A DNA stretch of 14,770 bases from Leucobacter sp. UBA1945 (GTDB taxonomy: Bacteria; Actinomycetota; Actinomycetes; Actinomycetales; Microbacteriaceae), in the NCBI GenBank assembly GCA_002336855.1, contig DDEV01000050.1, forward strand, positions 515-15,284, in the 5' to 3' direction. Shown here piece by piece: positions 1 to 9,043 of the stretch. The notes beneath the pieces are model-generated. The model was given only the letters and a program-made list of their open reading frames with translations. It had not been told where the DNA came from and ran no database searches. Each line of letters opens with the position of its first letter. Within the stretch, counting starts at the first letter, position 1. A program made the translations under genes and the position numbers.

Positions 1-3448
<3,448 letters not shown>

Positions 3449-3452
<4 letters not shown>

Positions 3453-4099
3453 TTTGCTGTCCTGCCGTGAAAGCGCTGCTGCGTGGCGAGCAGGCCGTCG
3501 TCGACGAGCGCTTCGACCGCGTCTGCAGCGTCTTCGAGCAGCACCGCAAGCGTGTCTCGCTCGCCGCTTGCGAACGGCTTCAACACGAAGTCCGCCGGAT
3601 CCTGCTGCCCCGGGGGCCTGCCGATGCCAATGCGCACGCGCAAGAACTCGGGCGTATCGAGCGCCTTCGCGATGTCACGCAGGCCGTTGTGGCCACCGTG
3701 ACCACCCCCCTGCTTTACCTTGATGCTGTCGAACGGCAGGTCGAGTTCGTCATGCAGCACGATCACGCGCTCTGCGGGCACGCCGAAGTACTTGCACAGC
3801 GCTGAGACGGGGCCGCCCGAGGTGTTCATGTAGCCGTTCGACTTAGCGAGCACGAGCTTCGGCCCGCCGGGGCGCAGAAAGCCCTCGGCGACGCGCGAAT
3901 TGGTCTTGTGCGCGGCGAAGCGGCCGCCGATGCGATCGGCGAGCACGTCGAGCGCCATCTGGCCGACATTATGTCTGGTCGCCTCGTATTTTGCGCCGGG
4001 GTTTCCGAGCCCAACAACCAACCACCCGTCGCCCACCGGCTCTCCCTCTGTCTTCGTGCCGCGCCTGAAAAGTCCCACCGCACTATCGAACCACATCAC
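3449..4099 (-). CDS. pth: Peptidyl-tRNA hydrolase
   Basis: Cleaves the ester bond of peptidyl-tRNAs that drop off the ribosome, recycling tRNA in the cytoplasm; normally essential. The 216-residue product shows the complete family signature: GLGNPG with N33, catalytic H43 in TRHNVG, KSNGYMN with N88, HDELDLP with D117, the GGHNGLR loop with N138, and RVRIGIGRPPG. An N-terminal extension of about 24 residues precedes the core (WLVVGLGNPG), so the true start could be further in; a GTG at 4102 with GGGAG nine to ten bases upstream is also possible. It is followed by mfd with a 4-base overlap. In related genomes pth usually follows rplY directly; here the two are about 4 kb apart, so pth must rely on a promoter in the 89-bp gap it shares with the divergent amidohydrolase gene, which also carries the presumed TetR operator. 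Confidence 0.96.
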
Positions 4100-4114
4100 G
4101 GTGCAAAATCTCCC

Positions 4115-4143
4115 GTGCCAAATAGCTCGGTGAAAGCTAAGCT
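4115..4143 (+). promoter_or_regulatory. Putative promoter of the amidohydrolase gene
   Basis: GTGCCA (4115-4120) and TAAGCT (4138-4143) are separated by 17 bases and could serve as -35 and -10 boxes. The -10 runs into the operator-like site at 4142. The -35 match is weak, so this is a tentative call. Confidence 0.3.
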
Positions 4144-4164
4144 ATTGGTCACGCGAACAATTAG
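4142..4164. promoter_or_regulatory. Putative TetR operator upstream of the amidohydrolase gene
   Basis: CTATTGGT (4142-4149), a 6-base spacer, then AACAATTAG (4156-4164): a slightly degenerate copy of the perfect palindrome CTATTGGT-N6-ACCAATAG found at 6495-6516 beside the tetR gene. Eleven bases (GCTATTGGTCA) are identical between this site and the minus strand of the other. A further half-site-like CCAAATAG lies at 4118-4125. The site sits between the presumed -10 and the start codon, where a bound repressor would block transcription. Confidence 0.6.
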
Positions 4165-4188
4165 GTTCCCGCAGCAGAAAGGCTCCCC

Positions 4189-5796
4189 ATGAGCGCCCAC
4201 GTCTACAGCAACGCAAAAATCTTCACCGCCGATGCCCGCCGTTGGGCAGAAGCGATCGTCGTCAGCGGCGACCGCATCGCCTACGTTGGCGACGAAGCGA
4301 CGGCCGCGAGGATCGCCGGGCCTGATGCCGAGATGACCGATTTGGGCGGCGCCACGGTGCTGCCCGGCTTCGTCGAGGGCCACGCGCACATCGTCGGCAC
4401 CGGCCAGGCCGCACAGCAGGTCGACCTCTGGGGCGCGAACACCATTGCAGAGATTCAGGATCGCGTGCGAGCCTGGGCCGCCGACAACCCTGATGCCCCG
4501 CGGGTGCTCGTGCAGGGCTGGGCCCATTCGGCGTTTGAAGGGGTCGAGCCGCACCGCGAGATTCTCGACGCGGTCGTCTCGAACCGACCGGTCTATGCGC
4601 AGGCGTACGATTACCACTCCATCCTGCTGAACACCGCCGCGCTCGCTGAGGTCGGTATCGATGCAGACACCGCTTCGCCCGAGGGCGGGCAGATTCACCG
4701 CGACGAGCACGGGCCGACCGGGCTCGTCGACGAGGCAGCCATGCACCGCATCGTCTGGCCGTTTCTCGATGATCTGCAAACCGAAGACGATCGCGACGCG
4801 TACCTCGCCGAAGCCCTGCGTGCGTACCGCGAAACCGGGGTCACCGCAGCGACCGATATGGGGCTCGACGAGGCCGACCTCGCGACCCTGCAGAAGGCCG
4901 ACGCCGAGGGCACGCTGACGGCTCGAATCGCGGCGCACTGGCGCATTCTGCCGAGCGGAGACACGAACGAAAACCTCGCGCAGCTCGACCGCGCGATCGA
5001 ACTGCACCGCACCCAGCAGTCGGAGCGCCTGCGCGTCGTCGGCATCAAGGTCATGATCGACGGCACCGTCGATGGCTGCACCGCGACCCTCGGCGCCCCC
5101 TACGTCGACGGTTCGAACGCTGAGCCAATGTGGAGCCGCGAAGAGCTCACCCCCCTAGTCGTCGCCGCCGACGCGGCTGGCCTGCAGGTTGCGATGCACG
5201 CCATCGGCGACGAGGCGGTGCGCATCGCAATCGACGCGGTCGAAGCGGCGGTGCGAGAGAACGGACCGGCCGACCGCCGCCACCGCATCGAGCACCTCGA
5301 GGTCGTGGATCAGGCCGAAGTGCAGCGCCTCGCTGCCATCGGCATCACCGCCAGCATGCAGCCGGTGCACTCAGACCCGGCAATCCAAGACAACTGGCGC
5401 AAGATGCTCGGCGATCACCGCATCGATCGCGGCTTCCCCTGGCCCGAAATGACCGACGCGGGCGCGCCGCTCGCATTCGGCACCGACTCGCCCACCTCGC
5501 CTTACGCTCCCCTGCCCAACATGTTCATCGCCTCGACCAGGCGGTCTGCGCTCAACCCCGCGCTCGAGCCGAACCTGCCGAAGTATGCGATGCCGCTCGA
5601 GAGCGCGATCACGCACGCAACTAGTGGATCTGCTTGGGCGAGCCGAGCGGAGCACATGTACGGGCGCATTGCGGCCTCGCTCTTCGCCGATTTCGTCGTG
5701 CTCGACCGCGACGTGTTCTCGGGCGACCCCGAAGATCTGCTGCGGGCGTCGATCGTGCGCACCGTCGTCGGCGGGCGCACTGTCTTCGAACGCTAG
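4189..5796 (+). CDS. YtcJ-like metal-dependent amidohydrolase (Amidohydro_3 family)
   Basis: A 535-residue cytoplasmic enzyme of the metal-dependent amidohydrolase superfamily, YtcJ / N-substituted formamide deformylase-like branch. Seen: N-terminal beta-sandwich strand AIVVSGDRIAYVGD, the metal-binding pair H65 and H67 in GFVEGHAH, K287 in VVGIKVMIDGTV where this branch places its bridging lysine, H337 in MHAIGDEA, H369 in RIEHLEVV, and the late D433 in AFGTDSP, followed by a C-terminal FADFVVLDRD strand. All metal ligands are present, so it should be active. The ATG is preceded by AGAAAGG at 6 bases. It has no signal peptide. It ends in a 4-base stop-codon overlap with the convergent tetR gene and shares an operator with it and the NCS1 permease, which suggests that it hydrolyses a compound the permease imports. 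The family acts on many C-N substrates, so the substrate cannot be read from the sequence. Confidence 0.92.
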   Translation: MSAHVYSNAKIFTADARRWAEAIVVSGDRIAYVGDEATAARIAGPDAEMTDLGGATVLPGFVEGHAHIVGTGQAAQQVDLWGANTIAEIQDRVRAWAADNPDAPRVLVQGWAHSAFEGVEPHREILDAVVSNRPVYAQAYDYHSILLNTAALAEVGIDADTASPEGGQIHRDEHGPTGLVDEAAMHRIVWPFLDDLQTEDDRDAYLAEALRAYRETGVTAATDMGLDEADLATLQKADAEGTLTARIAAHWRILPSGDTNENLAQLDRAIELHRTQQSERLRVVGIKVMIDGTVDGCTATLGAPYVDGSNAEPMWSREELTPLVVAADAAGLQVAMHAIGDEAVRIAIDAVEAAVRENGPADRRHRIEHLEVVDQAEVQRLAAIGITASMQPVHSDPAIQDNWRKMLGDHRIDRGFPWPEMTDAGAPLAFGTDSPTSPYAPLPNMFIASTRRSALNPALEPNLPKYAMPLESAITHATSGSAWASRAEHMYGRIAASLFADFVVLDRDVFSGDPEDLLRASIVRTVVGGRTVFER

Positions 5797-6461
5797 GGCG
5801 ATTCGACCGAGTCGACCGAGTCGGGAGCGTCGGACGCGTGCTCAGCGTTCTTGAGCGCTCCCGGCTCGAGCCCCAGCGCCCACTCGATGGCGTCGGCCAC
5901 GAAGTTCGTGAATGATTCCTCGAGAAACGGCTCGGGGTTGTTCGCGTAAGCGCCGTAGCCGTCGTTCGCGATGAGAATGCGCACCGCCGCAGATCGCGGG
6001 TCAGCGACCGAGAACTCGCCTGCGCGCACACCGTCTTCGAGCAGTGCGATCAGGCGATCGCGACCGAGGCGCTCTTGCTCTTCGAGCTCGGCTGCGATGA
6101 GCGGCCGAAACCGCGCCAGGTGTCTGGCGTTCAGCCAGAGCCTCGCGAACTGCAGCGACTCATCGCTCGAGGCCTGAGCGGCGAGCCTGGAGAGGCGCGC
6201 GAGCGCGCTGCCCGATTCTGGAAAGTGCTCGTCGCGCTCTCGCGAGAGCACCGAGGCCAGCGCCTCGACGACGAGCGTCTCGACGGCAGGAAAATAGTGG
6301 CTGATCAGGCCCGGTCGCACCCCGAGGCGATCGGCCACCGCACGCAGCGTGATGTGCTCGAGGCTTTCGTTGAGCGCGATCTGTGCTGCCCCAGCGACAA
6401 TCTCTGCCCGCCGTTCTTCGGGCGGCTTGCGAAGCGCTGCATTACTCGGTCTTGACACCAT
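5793..6461 (-). CDS. TetR-family transcriptional regulator
   Basis: A 222-residue one-component regulator. The N-terminal helix-turn-helix is clear at residues 37-57 (ITLRAVADRLGV, then RPGLISHYF), and the rest is the helical ligand-binding and dimerisation domain typical of TetR proteins. The ATG at 6461 is used; a GTG one codon further in is possible, and neither has a clear Shine-Dalgarno. The gene diverges from the NCS1 permease gene and converges on the amidohydrolase gene, with the two TAG stops overlapping in CTAG at 5793-5796. The palindrome CTATTGGT-N6-ACCAATAG just upstream probably is its operator, implying autoregulation, and the related site before the amidohydrolase gene extends the regulon. 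The inducer is presumably the permease substrate (inference). The last dozen residues are an Asp/Ser repeat encoded by a 9-bp tandem repeat and are unlikely to be part of the fold. Confidence 0.93.
   Translation of the reverse strand: MVSRPSNAALRKPPEERRAEIVAGAAQIALNESLEHITLRAVADRLGVRPGLISHYFPAVETLVVEALASVLSRERDEHFPESGSALARLSRLAAQASSDESLQFARLWLNARHLARFRPLIAAELEEQERLGRDRLIALLEDGVRAGEFSVADPRSAAVRILIANDGYGAYANNPEPFLEESFTNFVADAIEWALGLEPGALKNAEHASDAPDSVDSVESP
5803..5820. repeat. Short tandem repeat, two 9-bp units
   Basis: TCGACCGAG occurs twice in a row, with a partial third copy beginning TCGGGAG. It encodes the DSVDSVES tail of the TetR protein on the minus strand. Slippage here would only change the length of a disordered tail. 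Confidence 0.6.
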
Positions 6462-6480
6462 GCCCGCAATGCTATTGGAT
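6452..6480 (+). promoter_or_regulatory. Putative promoter of the permease gene
   Basis: A consensus TTGACA (6452-6457) is followed after 17 bases by TTGGAT (6475-6480), a modest -10. The -35 lies within the first codons of tetR on the other strand. The first CTATTGG half-site (6472-6478) covers the -10, and the perfect palindrome lies just after the predicted start of transcription. Confidence 0.4.
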
Positions 6481-6516
6481 TAGGCTTCATAAGCCTATTG
6501 GTTCCATGACCAATAG
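6472..6516. promoter_or_regulatory. TetR operator region between tetR and the permease gene
   Basis: The perfect inverted repeat CTATTGGT-N6-ACCAATAG spans 6495-6516. A further CTATTGG lies at 6472-6478, exactly 23 bases before the first one and so about two helical turns away on the same face. Between them is a second small palindrome, TAGGCTT-CAT-AAGCCTA (6481-6497). The arrangement covers the likely promoters of both divergent genes. A degenerate copy of the main palindrome occurs at 4142-4164. Confidence 0.68.
6486..6513 (-). promoter_or_regulatory. Putative promoter of the tetR gene
   Basis: On the minus strand TTGGTC (6513-6508) and TATGAA (6491-6486) are separated by 16 bases. The -35 lies in one arm of the perfect palindrome, so repressor binding would shut off its own gene. 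Confidence 0.35.
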
Positions 6517-6568
6517 CCCTCGGAGGTCGAGGACGACCCCCGAGAGAACTATGAGAGGACGACCCGCC

Positions 6569-8005
6569 GTGTCGGAGACCACACGCACCCCTAACGAGAA
6601 GTTCACAGATACCGCGTCACAACCCGAGACCCGCGGCATCGAACTGGTTGCCGACAACGAGCGGCACGGCAAGGCCGGAAGCCTCTTCCCGGTCTGGGCA
6701 GCCACCATGGTGAGCGTGCTCAACTTCACCATCGGAGCCTCATTCACCGTGGTGCTCGGCCTCGAGATCTGGCAGGCGATCGCAGTAACCCTTGTCGCCT
6801 CTCTGCTCTGGATCTTCCCCGGAATCGTCGCGATCAGCGGCCCGGCCGCAGGCACCTCGGGCTCGGTGATCCAGCGCGCGATCTACGGCTTCCGCGGCAA
6901 CAAGATCGTGATCGCCTTCTACGGTTGGTTCATCTCGGGCGTGTTTCTCGCACTGAACTGGGTCGCCTCGTCGTTCATGGGTGCCGAGTTGTTCTCGAGC
7001 ATCGGCTGGGGCGACAAGACCATCTGGCTCGTCATCGTCACGGTGGTAGTCTCGCTCATCACCGTGCTCGTCGCGGTCTACGGACACGCACTCATTCTCA
7101 AGGCCTACGCGGTGCTGACCGCCGTGCTGCTCGTCATTTTCATCGCGGTCTCGGGGTTCATCCTCCCGTCGGTCGATTGGAGCTTCACGCAACCCGAGCC
7201 GCTCGAGGGCGTCGCCCTCTGGAGCAGCCTGACGATCGCCTTCGCGATCCTCGCCTCGAGCCCACTCTCGTTCTCGAACAGCGCCGACATGGCGCGCTAC
7301 CTGCCCCGTGACACCAAGCCGTCGCGCATCATTTGGGCGACCGCACTCGGCGGGGCCCTGCCGTTCGTGGTCTTCTCGATCGTCGGTTCACTGCTCGGCA
7401 CCGTCGTCTCTGCCGACGCGCTCGAGTTCGGCATCGAGTACGCGCTGCTCGACATGTTGCCGCTGTGGCTCGGCCCGATCCTTGTGCTCGGCGTGATCGT
7501 CAACACGGTCGCGCTCAACGGCATGACTACCTACACCGCGAGCATGGCATTCCAGTCTATCGGCGTGCCCATTCGCCGCATCCCGTCAGCGATTCTGATC
7601 GGCCTGCTCGGCACGGCGTTCACGCTCTACCTCGTCATGTCGACCAGCCTGATCGACGCGGTCAATCTCATGCTGCAGTTCCTGCTCATCATCTCGGCGC
7701 CGACCATCGCGGTCTACGTGGCCGACATCGTGCTGCGCCGCAACAAGTACGTCGGCGACGACCTCTTCGACGAGCGACCCGGTGCAAGGTTCTGGTACCG
7801 CGGAGGCTTCAGCCCCGCAGGCCTCACCTCGGTGGTGCTCGGCGGTATCGCCACCGCGCTGTTCCTCTCGACCGATGTCTGGACGGGCCCACTCGCTGTG
7901 GCGATCGGGTACCTCGACCTTTCGGTGCCGGTGGGCATGCTTGTCTCGATCGTCGCGTACTGGGCCCTCGCCGGGCGCACGGTGAAGTCGCAGATCAGCG
8001 AGTAG
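6569..8005 (+). CDS. NCS1-family permease (nucleobase/hydantoin/allantoin type)
   Basis: A 478-residue polytopic membrane protein of the nucleobase:cation symporter-1 family (CodB/Mhp1-like), which imports nucleobases or related N-heterocycles with a cation. After a polar N-terminus ending in the family-typical NERHGKAGSLFPVWAA, about twelve hydrophobic segments follow, the first at roughly residues 40-65 (MVSVLNFTIGASFTVVLGL) and the last near the C-terminus (VGMLVSIVAYWALAG). The loop SNSADMARYLPRDTKPS between central helices is typical of NCS1. The start is a choice: GTG at 6569 has GAGAGGA nine bases upstream and lies downstream of the operators; ATG 6551 has a weaker site and ATG 6506 falls inside the operator palindrome. 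It diverges from tetR and ends just before a strong terminator. Its linkage to the amidohydrolase suggests import of that enzyme's substrate; the substrate itself is unknown. Confidence 0.88.
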   Translation: MSETTRTPNEKFTDTASQPETRGIELVADNERHGKAGSLFPVWAATMVSVLNFTIGASFTVVLGLEIWQAIAVTLVASLLWIFPGIVAISGPAAGTSGSVIQRAIYGFRGNKIVIAFYGWFISGVFLALNWVASSFMGAELFSSIGWGDKTIWLVIVTVVVSLITVLVAVYGHALILKAYAVLTAVLLVIFIAVSGFILPSVDWSFTQPEPLEGVALWSSLTIAFAILASSPLSFSNSADMARYLPRDTKPSRIIWATALGGALPFVVFSIVGSLLGTVVSADALEFGIEYALLDMLPLWLGPILVLGVIVNTVALNGMTTYTASMAFQSIGVPIRRIPSAILIGLLGTAFTLYLVMSTSLIDAVNLMLQFLLIISAPTIAVYVADIVLRRNKYVGDDLFDERPGARFWYRGGFSPAGLTSVVLGGIATALFLSTDVWTGPLAVAIGYLDLSVPVGMLVSIVAYWALAGRTVKSQISE

Positions 8006-8011
8006 CGACAA

Positions 8012-8052
8012 ACGAAAGGATCCCCCGCCGTATCGGCGAGGGATCCTTTCGT
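8012..8052. terminator. Strong bidirectional terminator between the permease gene and rplY
   Basis: Arms 8012-8024 and 8040-8052 pair over 13 bases (ACGAAAGGATCCC), then after one C-A mismatch five more pairs close a TAT loop at 8031-8033. The outer AAAGG/CCTTT pairs provide short U-rich tails in both directions. It lies 6 bases after the permease stop and 24 bases from the rplY stop, so it serves both convergent genes. Confidence 0.9.
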
Positions 8053-8075
8053 GTCAGTGCGACGAATGCGCGAGA

Positions 8076-8654
8076 TTACTCGGCAGCCTCTTCTGCAGCC
8101 TCGTCATCCTTCGAGCCGCGAGGTGCAACAACGTGCACGACGAGCTGGTCTGCAGCGTCGAGCAGAGTCTCGTCACTTGCGAGCTTGACCTCACCGGCGA
8201 GCACGCGGGCGCCAGCCTCGAAGCCCTCGATGTTGACCTCGACGTGCTCGGGAATGTTGGTCGCGGGAACGCTCAGGCGAAGAGTGTTGAGCTCCTGCAG
8301 CGCGTTGGTGCCCGAGAACGGCTCGCCAACGATCACGATGGGCACCTCAACCTCGACGGTCTCGCCCTTCTTGACGATGAGCAGGTCGACGTGCTCGATA
8401 GCCTGCAGCAGCGGGTTCTTCTGCACGTCCTTGACGAGCACGAGCTGCTTCTTGCCCTCGATGTCGAGCTCGATCAGTGCGTTTGCGTGGCGCACGATCA
8501 GGGTCAGCGGGTGGGTCTCGACCGAGAGGTGCACGGGGTCAGCGCCGTGGCCGTACACGACCACGGGGGTCTGGCCTGCGGCACGCAGCTTGCGGGCAAC
8601 GCCCTTGCCGAAGGTCTCGCGTGCGGTTGCGACGAGCTTTGCAGTCTCGCTCAT
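8076..8654 (-). CDS. rplY: 50S ribosomal protein L25 (general stress protein Ctc type)
   Basis: Binds 5S rRNA in the large ribosomal subunit. The 192-residue product has the two-domain Ctc layout: the L25 domain at about 1-95 (RETFGKGVARKLRAAGQTPVVVYG, read in two overlapping parts) and the C-terminal beta domain at about 96-180 (VEVEVPIVIVGEP, LRLSVPATNIPEHVEVNIEG), then an acidic tail DDEAAEEAAE. The ATG at 8654 has AAAGGAG six bases upstream; an upstream in-frame ATG at 8684 has no such site and would disrupt the leader. It is now a single-gene unit, ended by the terminator at 8012-8052, because the downstream pth of the usual rplY-pth pair lies beyond the inserted cassette. Its leader can form alternative structures around the ribosome binding site. 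Confidence 0.95.
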   Translation of the reverse strand: MSETAKLVATARETFGKGVARKLRAAGQTPVVVYGHGADPVHLSVETHPLTLIVRHANALIELDIEGKKQLVLVKDVQKNPLLQAIEHVDLLIVKKGETVEVEVPIVIVGEPFSGTNALQELNTLRLSVPATNIPEHVEVNIEGFEAGARVLAGEVKLASDETLLDAADQLVVHVVAPRGSKDDEAAEEAAE

Positions 8655-8660
8655 AGTTGT

Positions 8661-8752
8661 CTCCTTTAGCGGGCTTGCGCCCAAACGGGGCGGCTCGGGC
8701 CGCCTGTCTGATGTGTCTCGCCGAATGGCGCGTCAGAAGGGCCCGCTAGAGG
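8661..8752 (-). promoter_or_regulatory. Structured rplY leader with a possible Shine-Dalgarno switch
   Basis: Read on the minus strand. The stretch 8752-8741 can pair with 8674-8663 over 12 positions with one C-A mismatch, and the pairing covers the AGG of the Shine-Dalgarno (AAAGGAG, 8667-8661). The same GCCC (8674-8671) can instead pair locally with GGGC (8682-8679) around a GCAA tetraloop, leaving the Shine-Dalgarno free. Between them lies a stable hairpin GGCGGC-CCGA-GCCGCC (8704-8689). The two folds are mutually exclusive, as in a translational switch. This is read by eye only. Confidence 0.45.
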
Positions 8753-8817
8753 CTCCACCGCGTCGATCACGGGCGCGCGTTGTGCACGCGCAGCCCCTCG
8801 CCGAAGTACAGCTCACA

Positions 8818-8823
8818 AGTCTA
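8818..8823 (-). promoter_or_regulatory. Putative rplY -10 box
   Basis: TAGACT on the minus strand matches TANNNT. It would give a transcript starting near 8811 and hence a leader of roughly 155 bases before the rplY ATG. No good -35 is visible, so the position is tentative. Confidence 0.3.
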
Positions 8824-8863
8824 GCGCATTTTGCGGGCTCGCGCGCGGCTGAGACAGCGGCAC

Positions 8864-8891
8864 TTGCGCGAACGCGAGATTGCTGTACGCT
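8864..8891 (+). promoter_or_regulatory. Putative promoter of the ABC-F gene
   Basis: TTGCGC (8864-8869), 16 bases, TACGCT (8886-8891). Transcription would start near 8898, about 143 bases ahead of the TTG start of the ABC-F gene. A three-codon reading frame GTG-GAG-AAG-TAA begins at 8899, almost on the predicted transcript start. Confidence 0.4.
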
Positions 8892-9028
8892 CTTCGGTGT
8901 GGAGAAGTAACGCGATACCCGTTCTGCGCTGAGGCGCCGGTATTCGCGATCCCACTTTCGCTGCAGTTCAACTCGCACCGATTCGTGAGCGCCCGGCACA
9001 TGCCCGTTGCGGAGCATCGTTCCGTCTC

Positions 9029-9043
9029 GAAAGGCACCTTTTG
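9029..9043 (+). promoter_or_regulatory. Ribosome binding site and TTG start of the ABC-F gene
   Basis: GAAAGG (9029-9034) lies 6 bases before TTG (9041-9043). No ATG or GTG in this frame lies near the expected N-terminus, and the spacing is ideal, so TTG is the likely start. Confidence 0.65.

Noticed and set aside
6472..6516. Repeated CTATTGG units considered as a CRISPR or transposon end
   Set aside because: Only a few 7-8 base half-sites, no spacers, no transposase and no target duplication; their position in promoters fits an operator.
6383..6568. Longer starts for the permease, including ATG 6506 and ATG 6551
   Set aside because: The extension runs back through the operators and into tetR; ATG 6506 is inside the palindrome. 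ATG 6551 remains possible, but GTG 6569 has the better ribosome binding site.
9030..9041. AAAGG-CA-CCTTT palindrome around the ABC-F start as a translation-control hairpin
   Set aside because: The loop would be too short for the full stem; only four weak pairs remain, so it is likely chance.
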